From Synaphobranchus kaupii (lineage: Eukaryota > Chordata > Actinopteri > Anguilliformes > Synaphobranchidae), in the NCBI GenBank assembly GCA_029718625.1, contig CM056391.1:9416416-9480415 (forward strand): a stretch of DNA of 64,000 nt, read 5' to 3'. The translations under genes and the position numbers were made by a program. The notes under the pieces were generated by a model. It ran no database searches. It was not told the DNA's origin and saw nothing but the letters and a program-made list of their open reading frames with translations. Position 1 is the first letter of the stretch; the number at the start of each line of letters is the position of its first letter. Below are positions 50,689 to 61,187 of the stretch, in pieces.

Positions 50689-51026
50689 TAAGTGTAATTT
50701 ATATTGTAGGTATATCATGGACCATCCCAATGGGGGTAGGTATTTTACATTTTCCCAGATAAGTAATTGGCTGCTTGTGGATTTGAACTTTTGGCCATAT
50801 ATTGGAAATGGAAGACATTCTCATCTTCAACCACTTGTGACCTTTAGCATTTTAATTAACTGCCAGCCACATGAGGACCTACCTAAATTCTAAATGTCAA
50901 TTTATATTTGAATTAACTCAGTCCATCCCTGTTTCATTATGTTTTAATGCAGAATATTCACAAATGGAAGGGGAAGGCAAAACAAATCATTGTATAATAA
51001 TAATAATAATAATAATAATGTTTTAC

Positions 51027-51050
51027 ATGTGGTGATAATTATCACCACAT
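51027..51050. repeat. Perfect 24-bp palindrome
   Basis: ATGTGGTGATAA is followed directly by its exact reverse complement TTATCACCACAT, centred between 51038 and 51039. It lies just after an (ATA)n run at 50995-51019. Confidence 0.95.
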
Positions 51051-51122
51051 AATTAATTGTCGTGATTGTTAGCAGCGTGTGTTCAGTATTCAGTACGTAG
51101 CTGCAGATTAACACAGGATTTT

Positions 51123-51330
51123 GGCTTCAGTCCACGTTCCAGATTTCAGTCTTCCTACTTCGTAGTATACCCCCCTGGATTATTGAGTTAGCTGGATAAC
51201 TGCACTGAGTAAAACCTGGAACAGCTGTTTTTACTTCAGTCCATGTTCCAGATTTTGGAGGGTTCCGGATTTTATGCAGTGTAGTTATCCAGCTAACTCA
51301 GTAATCCTGCTTCATAGTATACCCCCTGCT
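51123..51330. mobile_element. Palindromic MITE family F, composite of broken copies
   Basis: Positions 51123-51177 are the right half of one copy, ending CTTCGTAGTATACCCCCC. Positions 51178-51330 are a nearly complete second copy that has lost its left outer end, running from GAGTTAGCTGGATAACTGC to CCTGCTTCATAGTATACCCC. Confidence 0.85.
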
Positions 51331-51352
51331 TTGTGATACAGGCCCGAGGTAC

Positions 51353-51531
51353 CAGGTGGTATTCCACAAAGCAGGATTACCGAGTTAGCTGGATAACTAC
51401 ACTGCATACAATCCGGAACAGCTCTTTTTATTTCAGTCCATGTTTTGGGAAAATTCTGTGTTTTACTCGGATAACTCAGTGCAGTTATCCAGCTAACACA
51501 GTAATCCTGCTTTGTGAAATACCCCCCTGGT
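51353..51531. mobile_element. Palindromic MITE family F, copy 3
   Basis: Ends CCAGGTGGTATTCCACAAAG and the mirror CTTTGTGAAATACCCCCCTGG. Inner arms contain GCAGGATTACCGAGTTAGCT and AGCTAACACAGTAATCCTGC. About 179 bp, more divergent than copy 1. Confidence 0.9.
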
Positions 51532-51712
51532 TCATGCCGCTTGGACCCAACACACCCACTGCAATAATGACATGCTGATTAGAGAAATTATTTGCAATTC
51601 AAAACATGTGCAAGTCATTGCTTGTCAATCAACAGAATAACAGATAAAAGCTGTTGAGCAATGTTAAATTTAATTCCATCTGTAATTTCATCATTACTTA
51701 ACTCTCTTAAAT

Positions 51713-52020
51713 CAGTGGTTCACAGCCTTGCTCCTGTATGCTGCTCTTCTTTCCAACTGCAGTTGCAATCCCAGAATTTTAACAAGCTGTTATTTTTTCT
51801 TAATTAGGTGCTTTTTATGTTTAAATTAATTATTTACCCCTTTAAGCCACATTATGTTAGAAATAGCTATGCATGTCATTTAGAAAAAACTTTCCATGTT
51901 CACATTCTAAACATGAAGGATATGCTTAAGAAAAATTAACGGGTTGTTAAAATTCTGGGATTGCAACTGTGGTTGGGACAAAAACCAACAAACGCCCAGG
52001 ACCGAGGTTTGGAACCACTG
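51713..52020. mobile_element. hAT (Charlie-like) MITE with perfect 8-bp target duplication
   Basis: Starts CAGTGGTTCACAGCC and ends with the mirror of CAGTGGTTCCAAACC. TCTTAAAT flanks both sides (51705-51712 and 52021-52028). CAGTGGTTC-type ends with 8-bp duplications are diagnostic for hAT elements of the Charlie type. The inside is a second inverted pair (GCAATCCCAGAATTTTAAC and its mirror). 308 bp, no transposase. Confidence 0.95.
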
Positions 52021-52629
52021 TCTTAAATGACAATGTTATCCTTAACAAAATATTATTATTATATATTATTATATATGAATACATTCTGAGGCAGTGCAAC
52101 ATACGTACATGTGTGTATTGCACAGCCAGTCATTTAAATTAATAATGGGGTGAAATCTAAATTAAATATGTATTGCTTGAGAATAAAGTAGTATAGTTTT
52201 TAAAATACCAATTTAATGGAAGAACAGTTCTGGATTTAACCAAGGACAGCACGTTTTGGAGACACAAACTATAGCACCTTATATAGTGTATGCATTACTT
52301 GTTTTCAATGCAACAAAATATATTTTTACATGAATAATTTGTGTAAAAGTAGTAGCCATTGGACTTTGATTATTTTTCTGTATGAATGGCCTTAGTCTCT
52401 TGTAAAAACCTGCTCGGCAGGAGTTTTATGAAGTGCACAACTTTAGCATCGTCTAGGTAGCGTTTAAAGCACGCTGCAGTCGGGATTAGCATGGCACTAT
52501 AGTAACAAGTTGAGAGCATACTGCATTCGAGACTAAGGCAGTTTGACCTTGATCCTTATCTACCTCCGGGAAAAACTGAATCTCGAGAAAATCCTGTGCT
52601 AGTCTCGACCTTGAAGGCATGCTGCAATC

Positions 52630-53196
52630 GACCCACTGTGTATGCTGGTTTTTGTTCTACCCATATTAACAAGCTCTGTATTGTAATTATCTGCTAATTG
52701 TTTTTAATTAGACACTAATTGTTCTTAATTAGACATTGTACATCTATCAAAGGACAATCTACCCTCTTAAAGCCACAGTATGCCAGAAATAGCCACATAT
52801 GCCCTAAAAATTAAATGTCTCATATTCACATCCCAGGAATTGGTCAGACCAAAATATGCTGTTCTTTACAGGACTATATATGCTCCATGGCAGTAATTAC
52901 AAATGAAAGCAGTTCCATTTTTAATTGATTCAATTACAAACTGACGGGTGAAATCAGTTGGGTCCCATTTTCTGAGTGTGGAAACTTGATACCAACTGTA
53001 TAAAATTAATGGAGTTTACTGACAACAAATGGCTACAAACCAAACCTGCATTGTGTTAAAATAAGTTTAACAACAAAATGATGGTAGAACTTAAACAAAT
53101 CTTCAACAAACTTAATTAATCTGGAGATTGATTGATTTTCCTGGGGACCCAGCACCCAGTATGCTGGGGACCCAGGACCAGGGTTGAGAAACACTG
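52630..53196. mobile_element. hAT MITE, left end lost
   Basis: The right end mirrors CAGTGTTTCTCAACCCTGGT, typical of hAT elements. The left side starts inside the family sequence at ACCCACTGTGTATGCTGGTT, so the left terminus is missing. Its internal AAGCCACAGTATGCCAGAAA matches AAGCCACATTATGTTAGAAA inside the intact element at 51713-52020, so the two are related. No coding capacity. Confidence 0.75.
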
Positions 53197-53818
53197 GGTG
53201 GACTCATTTTTCAAGCGTTTTGCAAGTATTTTGGCCAAACGTGTGTGTTCTCCATTCATTTTGCACAAAGCCACGTGATGCGGGATCGACCGACATGGTC
53301 AAAACGAGTCCACCCACTGGCCTAGAACATGTAAATTAAAACCTGGGAAGACGCAACGGCCATTACTCACATGGGAATCAGCTTAAATTGATACTTTGAA
53401 TTTAACAGCATAAGTTGCTCCTTTAGTGATGAGCTCAAGGCCTTTCAAACAGTGGTGGTGTGGCTGCACTAAGGTGACTTTCTGAACATTTTCACCAAGG
53501 ATTATATTTAAAGCAAGAAACATCCCTATGGCTTTTTCACAGACCCTGCAATGCAGGCCGAACAATGCTTGTTCCATTGATTTAATGACACCTAATTCCT
53601 AGCAACTTTGCCAGAGATTCTGCTCAATGACATTTCATTTTCTTTCTAAAGGAGCCACACAATGCCTAATTCCACAGAAGGAGACTTCAGATCTATTCAT
53701 ATTCTGACGTGGCTATTTGTCGAGGGCAATTACCGGCTTTGGCCTGCAAGCCACAGTTGTCAGAAACTCATTAATAGGAAGAAAGTCATTAGTGGCCTAA
53801 CAGCAAGCCACCAGACTG
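53197..53818. other. Unique stretch, candidate conserved non-coding DNA
   Basis: Compact non-repetitive sequence, especially 53390-53800, with words such as GAACAATGCTTGTTCCATTG (a mirrored ACAAT/ATTGT SOX-like pair) and TTAATGACACCTAATTCC. No coding frame recognised. Judged by texture only. Confidence 0.3.
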
Positions 53819-53842
53819 CCCCCCCCCCCCCCCCCCCCCCCC
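53819..53842. repeat. Poly-C tract, 24 bases
   Basis: Uninterrupted run of 24 C. Confidence 0.95.
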
Positions 53843-54272
53843 ATACATAATTGCAGTTCTTTAATGACCCCAGCTCATTTAATTGATAATGACACCGGCT
53901 TCGGTTAAATGCTGAGCATATTTTACATTGAAAACTATGGAAGGGATTTTTTTTTCTTATTTTTTAAATGATATGAAAAGCAATGGCACATATGAACGCG
54001 TCACTCGCTACTGAGTAGTAGCACACATGCAGAACCCAACGTACGCCCCAAGGACAAAGCAGCACATAACCTTCCGGATCAACAATAAACGAGGCATGAC
54101 AAAACATAACTTGTGACTAATTAGGTGTGGCAATGGATTCATGCTGTCTAGGTTAATTGGATAATATTGGACTCCTCGTGAGAACTGTTTCTCCATTAAC
54201 ACTGTTGGACTGACCTTAGGAGAGTATATGTACCAATGACGACAACAGAAGACATTTGGCACACTGTACTCC

Positions 54273-54707
54273 TGGGCTGTGTCCGAATCCCTATCTACTG
54301 TGTCCTGTCCCCTGTGTACATTGTACTGGCAGATGTGTGCTGTTTAATGTGCACTGTTAAGCCGCGACGTGCAGTATGCCAAAAAAAATATCCTCAATAC
54401 TATTTTCCAACCATACTGTGGAAGTGTCGTAAGACGTCCCACCCTTGCGGGGCTATGTCCCGTGTTGTTTTAGTTGTTATTGAAGGAAAAATTTCACGTC
54501 ATATTTATGCGACCAAATGTTTGTGTACTTCTTGAAAGGTGTGCTCCCGAATGTACTCAACGAAACCCTGGAAGTAAGTGTATCATACGAGGGTTTTAGG
54601 TATACTATATTTAGAGAACATTTTGCCTACTTAACGACTTTCTCGTCCTTGTCTACTCAACAAGCCTACATAATAGTATGGAAGGGTGCTGATTTGGGCA
54701 CAGCCCA
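54273..54707. mobile_element. Inverted-repeat MITE, GGGCTGTG termini
   Basis: The left end TGGGCTGTGTCCGAAT and the inverted right end TGGGCTGTGCCCAAATC match over about 16 bp. 435 bp, no transposase. GGGCTGTGTCC-type ends are seen in fish hAT MITEs. I do not see a clean 8-bp target duplication. Confidence 0.7.
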
Positions 54708-55240
54708 CAGCAACTTCAGAGATTCATCAGGACACATATAGGACATTAACTTGGGGTGGAGACTATAAACACCATGCTTATACTATAGGCTCTAGCATAT
54801 AGCCTGAACATAGCAAGGTCATATCACAATTTCACAACATGAAAGAAAAGAGATTTCAAAGATGAAAGCAAAGATTGATTGTCCCATTGTTGGACTGTAA
54901 TTATATTGTTAGCTAAATAGTTTAACAAAAATACATTAGAAATATATTTGACATTCCTGCAGTATGCCTATACAAGCTGCACAGGACGTGTCCTTCCGTC
55001 AACTCAATGTCCACGTGAGCCGAACTGGTGCACTGCAGATATGAAAATAAGCAGCGGCTTTACACGTTTTCACAGGCTTTACACGTTTTCACAAGCCTGT
55101 CAGTGGAGAGCACATGCTTGTATGCACTGCCCCATAGTTGCAGAAGAGGTTGCAGCAATGAGCATTCACAATAAGAAGGAAATAGCCCCAGCCTTCAGTA
55201 TTTAACCATAAAATATTCAGCACTTATGCGCAATACGTTT
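54708..55240. other. Non-coding stretch, nothing recognised
   Basis: No coding frame with a motif; a short direct repeat CAGGCTTTACACGTTTTCAC-like lies near 55060-55090. Confidence 0.4.
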
Positions 55241-55421
55241 ACACATAACGCATTTAGCAGATGCTCTTATCCAGAGCGACGTACACTTTTATGTTGTATC
55301 CGTTCATCCAGCCGGATAAGCAATTCGGTTTGAGTACCTTGCTCAAGGGTATAACAATGGTGCCCTAACCAGGAATTGAACCTGCAAGCTCGGGGTTACA
55401 AGCCCGGTGAGCGAAGCATTA
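55241..55421 (-). repeat. tRNA-derived SINE with L2-type tail (minus strand)
   Basis: Minus-strand head with the B-box word GGTTCAATTCC (about 55371-55381), then TACCCTTGAGCAAGGTACTC, and the tail GTCGCTCTGGATAAGAGCAT, CTGCTAAATGCG. Same family as 48388-48610, with the 5' head degenerate after 55400. Confidence 0.85.
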
Positions 55422-55484
55422 AATGTTAATGTCTTGTTTCGAGGGTTAAATATGAAATGTTTTTTCATTAGCCCTGGTACTGGT

Positions 55485-55487
55485 ACA

Positions 55488-55523
<36 letters not shown>

Positions 55524-55554
55524 CACACATGCACACACACACACACACACACAC
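55485..55554. repeat. Microsatellite (CA)n, interrupted
   Basis: CA runs with GCACACATGCACAC interruptions. Confidence 0.95.
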
Positions 55555-58309
55555 CTCTCGCAGTAACAGGAGGTGCGTGCAGCTCATTTCGATTCAAAGT
55601 ATTTAAAGAGTTCGATAAAATAGCGCAGCAAAAACTCGACACCAGTAATTGACTGAGAAAAGTAAGTGATACTCTATATCGATACCATTGGTCCATATGC
55701 CCTGGATGCTCAGCTGATTTTGGAAGTATAAATGCTCTTCTAATGGTCTGCCAAAAACTAATTCACAGAACTTGCACTTGAAATGTCACTCGATACTGTG
55801 CGAAGGACGGAAAAGACAGCCAGTTTCTGTCACAGAGCATGCAAAGAGCCCATCACAGGACGATAACAAAGGATGCGACTGTTCATTTAGAGAGGACGTG
55901 TCCCTTTGACCCCCAGGTATTGCTCGCACAGTTGTGCTTTGAGCAGAAATTAATATGCCTCATTTGATCTGCGCAAACCATTCATAACATATTAAATATT
56001 ATTGAATTTAAAATGTGGACTAAAATCCAATATTCAATATATTACATTTCCATCCAGTCATATTTGTAAGATGCTTTACAGGAAAATAGGAAAACGTAAA
56101 AAGAAAATAGGAAAATTAAGTAAGACCGGGCATGAACCCCCAAAAACATGCAAGCGAGGTAAAAAAAAAAACAAACAAACCAAAAACAAGAAATCTCAGG
56201 AAGAGCCAAGTTTAGAGGGGTAGCCCATCTCGTGCAGGCTGATTGAGTGCCAGGAAGTAACATTTACTTAAGCTGCAGTAGGGAAATAATGGAGAATCTA
56301 CAGGACAAATAGTCCTTGCAGCTTACAAGCTTACAGCTGGGGTAGACAGTCCAAGCAAATAAGTATACGTATTAATAGTGTGTTTGCAATACAGCTAGAC
56401 CTCCAGTTTGTGGTGTAGGTGGGAACCAGTAGAGGTTCAGGTCTACAGTAGTGGGTCAATGAGTCAGAAGCCCCAGGGAAGGGAACAGAACAGGAGATGG
56501 GTTGGGAATGAAATAAACATGATGCTAAGCATGGCAGGTGGAGAGGCCTGAGCGTAATATGTGTGCTACGCTATGGCACCACATCAAAAAGATACATACG
56601 CAGACTAACGTCTATGAGGACTAAATTTCATACTCAATAATATGTTCAGTTGATGGCGCTGTCACCCTGTTCGACTCTCCTGTGTCCCCAAGGATTGGTA
56701 GATATGGAACTTAAAATCATTCTGAAACCAACAGACCAAAATGATGGTTATGATGTATTCTATATTATAAAGAAAACATACTCCATGGGTTATTTTAATT
56801 GGTCACCTTGGATTAGACCCCCTACCCTACAATCCTCTCTTGTCCGCAGGTGGTCCTTGTTCTCCCTGTATGCATTTCCCCTGGATCAAGATTACAAGAA
56901 CACACAAACCCACAAACCCACAATGCTTCTGTAAATGTCCGCTTCGTTTGGGATCAAGCGTCAGGAGCTCACCCCCACAAACACCCAAGAAGCCCCCTCC
57001 TTCAGAACAGATCAAGGTCAGCGGAGATGCCTTCTACAGGAGAGGAAAGTGAGAGGGGTACAAGGTAAAAGTAATCCATCAAAAATAAAATGTGCAGTCA
57101 AAATCCTCAGACTGCTGATTAAAATCAAGGAATAAACCCGCCAATGGAAACGTGATCTCATAAATACACGTCTTACCATTAATGACACCCGGGGTTGTTC
57201 TCCGAACAGAATATCAATTTACCATTAGAATTATAATTTCACACAGATGTCACATTTCAGCTGGAAATTAATTTCATGTTATTTTTTTTTGTGGGGGGGG
57301 TGGGGAAATGTTGTGCAATTAAACACAAGGAAACGATGTGGCTTCTGTGACCCATTCACATAAGACTTGTGTCACAGGGGGCACTGCAAAATTATATATG
57401 GCACCCAAACAGTGTCGTAGTTTACATATAAATAAAATATTTAAATGTAGTAGTTCCAGTCAGCATTACTATAGAGAGTGTTCTGAATCATATTGGGTGA
57501 GCAGACAGCAGTATCATTGTTTAAATTTGTATTATCAGAATTTACCACATTCTGAAGGATCCAGATTTCGTAGCAGTATCTCAGAAAGCCTCGAGTCTGC
57601 TGTGTGATCATATATTTCGCTTTACGTCTCTTTAACATACCGCTGAATTTCTGAGGAATCCTTTAAATGAGAAACATTTTTTTTTCTGTGCAGATCCCAC
57701 ACAATGTGCACAAAAAAAAACTGCAGCTTTAAAAGCAAAATAGCATTCAAGCCAGAACTTGACATACGAATGGAAGGATTAGGCTTTGTGCACTAAACTT
57801 TACGGTGGATTTGCATTGTAACGTGGAATGGTAGGAACAGCAGAACAGGCCAGTGTGAAGCTTTTCCCAGTTTGACGATGTCGGTTGTGACACTCGACAA
57901 GGGTAAAAGACATAAATTGGACTTACCACATGAGGAGAAAATGTAAGTTTTAAGAAAAGCACATTTTATATTCAAAGAAGTGCGGATTACTTTGTGGACT
58001 TGACATCTGCTGTCACTATATCCAAATGTTAAATGGAACTATGTGAGTAACATATGACATCGTCAAAATATTAAAGAGGACACCTACATTGACGTGATGC
58101 CCAGCAGTCATTCAAATCATCTGATGTAAGCTCTCTTGACAATGGAAATATCATAATATACTTCATAGATCACATTTCATTGAAACATGATAGGATAGAT
58201 ATGTCTAGGGTAGAAGATAATATGAGAAAGTTGTAGAAAGTAACTTGTAGAAGCAATAGCAGAAGATCAAACTAAGCTAGATGTAAAACATATCCTCGCA
58301 GTGAGCATA
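55555..58309. other. Non-coding stretch, nothing firmly recognised
   Basis: No host gene. A short open frame at 56700-56934 preceded by a possible acceptor (TTGTCCGCAG at 56849) has no recognisable domain, so I do not call an exon. TTAAGCTGCAGTAGGGAAA at 56269 resembles one end of MITE family D. A G-rich run is at 57291-57305. Confidence 0.4.
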
Positions 58310-59330
58310 TCTACAATGCTTCATAAAGTATTCACATATTCTTTTTTTATACATATTCTTTCACCCTTTTTTTATGCATTATACTTTTTTATACAAAAAA
58401 TATTTTATGGATATTTTTTATACATATTTTTATACATTTTTTGATAGGCCTTTGGCAGCAATTCCAGGTCTGAGTCTTCTTGAGCATGTTTGTATATGTA
58501 TATTTGCACATTTTGATTTTGGAATTTTTGCCCATTTCTCCTTTGCAAATTTTCCAAAGCTCAAGTTTGCCAAGTTTGAGATGCATGGGACGATAGATAT
58601 TTTTAGGTCAAACCACTGATTGTCAATGGGATTTAAGTCTAGACTTTGGCTGGCCATTCCCGAATACTGGCCTGCTTGTTTTCAAAACCATTGCTATGTA
58701 GTTTCTGCTGTGTGCTTTGGGTGATTGTTGGAACATTAATCTTTGCTCTATTTTGAGATCTCTTGCAGACTGAAACAGGTTCTCTTCCAAGGATTTGCCT
58801 CCATTTTGTTCCATCCATCTTGACTTTGATGGCAACAAGCTTTCCAGTCCCATCTTCTTCTGAAAAGCAAGCCCATAGATGATGCTACTAACAGCATGCT
58901 TTAATATGGGGGATGGCTACCTGAGTGATGGGCTGTGTTTGGGCTGTGTCAATGCTTTGCTTACAGGCCAAATAGCTAAAGTTTAGCCTCACTAGACCAC
59001 AAAATATTTTTTTTCTGTGACATGACTAATGGCAATCATCTGGCATGACTTAATGTCTGCCTTTTTCAGAATTAGCTTTAGTTTAGCCACTCTCCCAAAT
59101 AAGTCAATTTTTGAGGTGCTGAAAAGATTTTTGTGTACAGGGCTGAAGAGATCTGTGTACATTTAAGGCAATGAGCTCTGCAACTCTGTAAGTGCTGTAG
59201 TGGCTGCGTTTATTCCGTAATCATGCAATGTTATATGTGGTTTCTAAATCAACATATTCAGTATTTTTTTATTTCCTGTCTTTTGATGCTTTCGGCAAAT
59301 GTATATACTGTATATGATCAAAGAAAAGCT
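58310..59330 (-). mobile_element. Second Tc1-like transposon relic (minus strand)
   Basis: CTTCATAAAGTATTCACA at 58320 resembles the outer end of Tc1-like elements in fish whose repeats read 'AGTATTCAC'. The minus strand from about 59040 to 58430 encodes a decayed transposase. The other terminal repeat is not clearly found; the boundary near 59330 is a guess. It belongs to a different Tc1 lineage from the element at 11 kb. Confidence 0.75.
58430..59040 (-). pseudogene. Tc1-like transposase relic, catalytic half
   Basis: A DDE transposase that would cut and paste its own element. On the minus strand, from N to C: LWSSEAKL, stop, LFGL (normally LWSDETKxELFGL; first Asp replaced by Ser, codon 58991-58993); LEENLFQSARDLKIEQRLMF (about 58790-58730), the block before the second catalytic Asp, which is lost in a damaged stretch; SQSLDLNPIDNQWFDLKISI (third acid present as Asp, codon 58622-58624); and EKWAKIPKSKCANIHIQTCS, the C-terminal tail ending near 58430. 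Several frameshifts and stops separate the pieces. The N-terminal DNA-binding half is not recognised. Not functional. Confidence 0.85.
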
Positions 59331-59500
59331 AAACTTCAAGTGCCATTATAAACAGCTGGAGTGAAAGAAAGCCAAATCAGGTTTAAGAGGGATGCAGAAC
59401 CTACGTGCTCCATCTCTATGGTTTCCTTTGTGTGGGTGCAGAGGAAAGTAGGTCACTCTTGTGGGTAACAGAAAGGTCTTTCTTACATCTGAGCCTCTGC

Positions 59501-59555
<55 letters not shown>

Positions 59556-59600
59556 TCTCTCTTCTCTCTCTCTCTCTCTCTCTCTCTCCCTCTCTCTCTC
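59501..59600. repeat. Microsatellite (CT)n, interrupted
   Basis: About 100 bp of CT repeats with a few T or A interruptions. Frames through it are low complexity. Confidence 0.95.
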
Positions 59601-59727
59601 GACACACCTCTGCAGCTCACAGGGAGGGTAGCCTCAGCCTCCGTTACCGGTGACAGGAAGCACCTCTCGAACAGCACACAGCTGTACTTAGCAGGCCCGG
59701 GCGGGTTCATAGGTCCAACCCTCAGAG

Positions 59728-60025
59728 GAAGCTGTTCCCCTGGCCAAAGGACTGTTCCTGTCACTGGAAATTTTGTCAAAGCAATGTGATGTCCCATTGG
59801 GTCAGGAACCCATTATTAAAAGGTGATTCTGTATCTGAGTGGCTTCTCGAGGGCTGGTGTGGGAGAAGGCTTGGGGGGGGGGGGGGGGTGGAGTGCTCTT
59901 CACCGGCGCGAAAGTGTCCCAGTGCAACCCGTCTCAGGTAGAAAGGGAAAAAAGGTATTTTCACTATTGTTTGTGGTGACGTTAATGTCTGTGTGTGGGG
60001 CCACGATTGCACTGGTTTTCAGTAT
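59728..60025 (+). repeat. Gap-edge duplicate, left copy
   Basis: Starts GAAGCTGTTCCCCTGGCCAA and ends GGTTTTCAGTAT, immediately before the N run. It is nearly identical to 60527-60846, differing mainly in homopolymer lengths: one G in the GGCCAAAG area, one T in the TATTTTCAC run, and the G tract (15 here). This suggests the same locus assembled twice. Confidence 0.95.
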
Positions 60026-60525
60026 NNNNNNNNNNNNNNNNNNNNNNNNNNNNNNNNNNNNNNNNNNNNNNNNNNNNNNNNNNNNNNNNNNNNNNNNNNN
60101 NNNNNNNNNNNNNNNNNNNNNNNNNNNNNNNNNNNNNNNNNNNNNNNNNNNNNNNNNNNNNNNNNNNNNNNNNNNNNNNNNNNNNNNNNNNNNNNNNNNN
60201 NNNNNNNNNNNNNNNNNNNNNNNNNNNNNNNNNNNNNNNNNNNNNNNNNNNNNNNNNNNNNNNNNNNNNNNNNNNNNNNNNNNNNNNNNNNNNNNNNNNN
60301 NNNNNNNNNNNNNNNNNNNNNNNNNNNNNNNNNNNNNNNNNNNNNNNNNNNNNNNNNNNNNNNNNNNNNNNNNNNNNNNNNNNNNNNNNNNNNNNNNNNN
60401 NNNNNNNNNNNNNNNNNNNNNNNNNNNNNNNNNNNNNNNNNNNNNNNNNNNNNNNNNNNNNNNNNNNNNNNNNNNNNNNNNNNNNNNNNNNNNNNNNNNN
60501 NNNNNNNNNNNNNNNNNNNNNNNNN
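60026..60525. other. Assembly gap, exactly 500 N
   Basis: A block of 500 N. Open frames that cross it are meaningless. Round-number gaps are usually placeholders of unknown true size. Confidence 0.99.
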
Positions 60526-60526
60526 T

Positions 60527-60846
60527 GAAGCTGTTCCCCTGGCCAAAGACTGTTCCTGTCACTGGAAATTTTGTCAAAGCAATGTGATGTCCCATTGGGT
60601 CAGGAACCCATTATTAAAAGGTGATTCTGTATCTGAGTGGCTTCTCGAGGGCTGGTGTGGGAGAAGGGGCGGGGGGGGGGGGGGGGGGGGGGGGGTGGGG
60701 GGGGGGGGGTGGAGTGCTCTTCACCGGCGCGAAAGTGTCCCAGTGCAACCCGTCTCAGGTAGAAAGGGAAAAAAGGTATTTCACTATTGTTTGTGGTGAC
60801 GTTAATGTCTTGTGTGTGGGGCCACGATTGCACTGGTTTTCAGTAT
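60527..60846 (+). repeat. Gap-edge duplicate, right copy
   Basis: Begins one base after the gap with GAAGCTGTTCCCC and ends at the same word (CAGTAT) that ends the left copy. The G tract is longer here (25 G, T, 13 G from 60671). It then continues into unique sequence. Confidence 0.95.
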
Positions 60847-61060
60847 CCACAAAGTGAGAATCATGTTAAATTTGGATAAAGATTCAATCTGCATGTGGCT
60901 CTCTTCAACTGTAATAATGTCAATGCAGTGTATCTCCCACTCCAGGTTGTTGTCATACTAGTACCTCTAGTGATTCTGCAATATCACTGCTCACTGTTTG
61001 ATCAATAAATAAACTTTTTTAAGAATTCCACTCCCTGCCTCAGATGAGTGCAAAGACGAA
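60847..61060. other. Short unique stretch
   Basis: No feature recognised. Confidence 0.4.
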
Positions 61061-61081
61061 GGAGGGAGGGAGGGAGGGAGG

Positions 61082-61125
<44 letters not shown>

Positions 61126-61146
61126 GAGAGAGAGAGAGAGAGAGAT

Positions 61147-61183
<37 letters not shown>
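61061..61183. repeat. Simple repeat (GGGA)n then (GA)n
   Basis: GGGA tetranucleotides (61061-61088) lead into about 95 bp of GA with few interruptions. Confidence 0.95.

Positions 61184-61187
<4 letters not shown>

Noticed and set aside
56650..57052. Open frames near a possible splice acceptor
   Set aside because: No recognisable domain and no matching donor or neighbouring exon; a chance frame is more likely.
59823..60799. Long open frames crossing the N block
   Set aside because: Most of their length is unknown sequence (N); the frames are an artefact.
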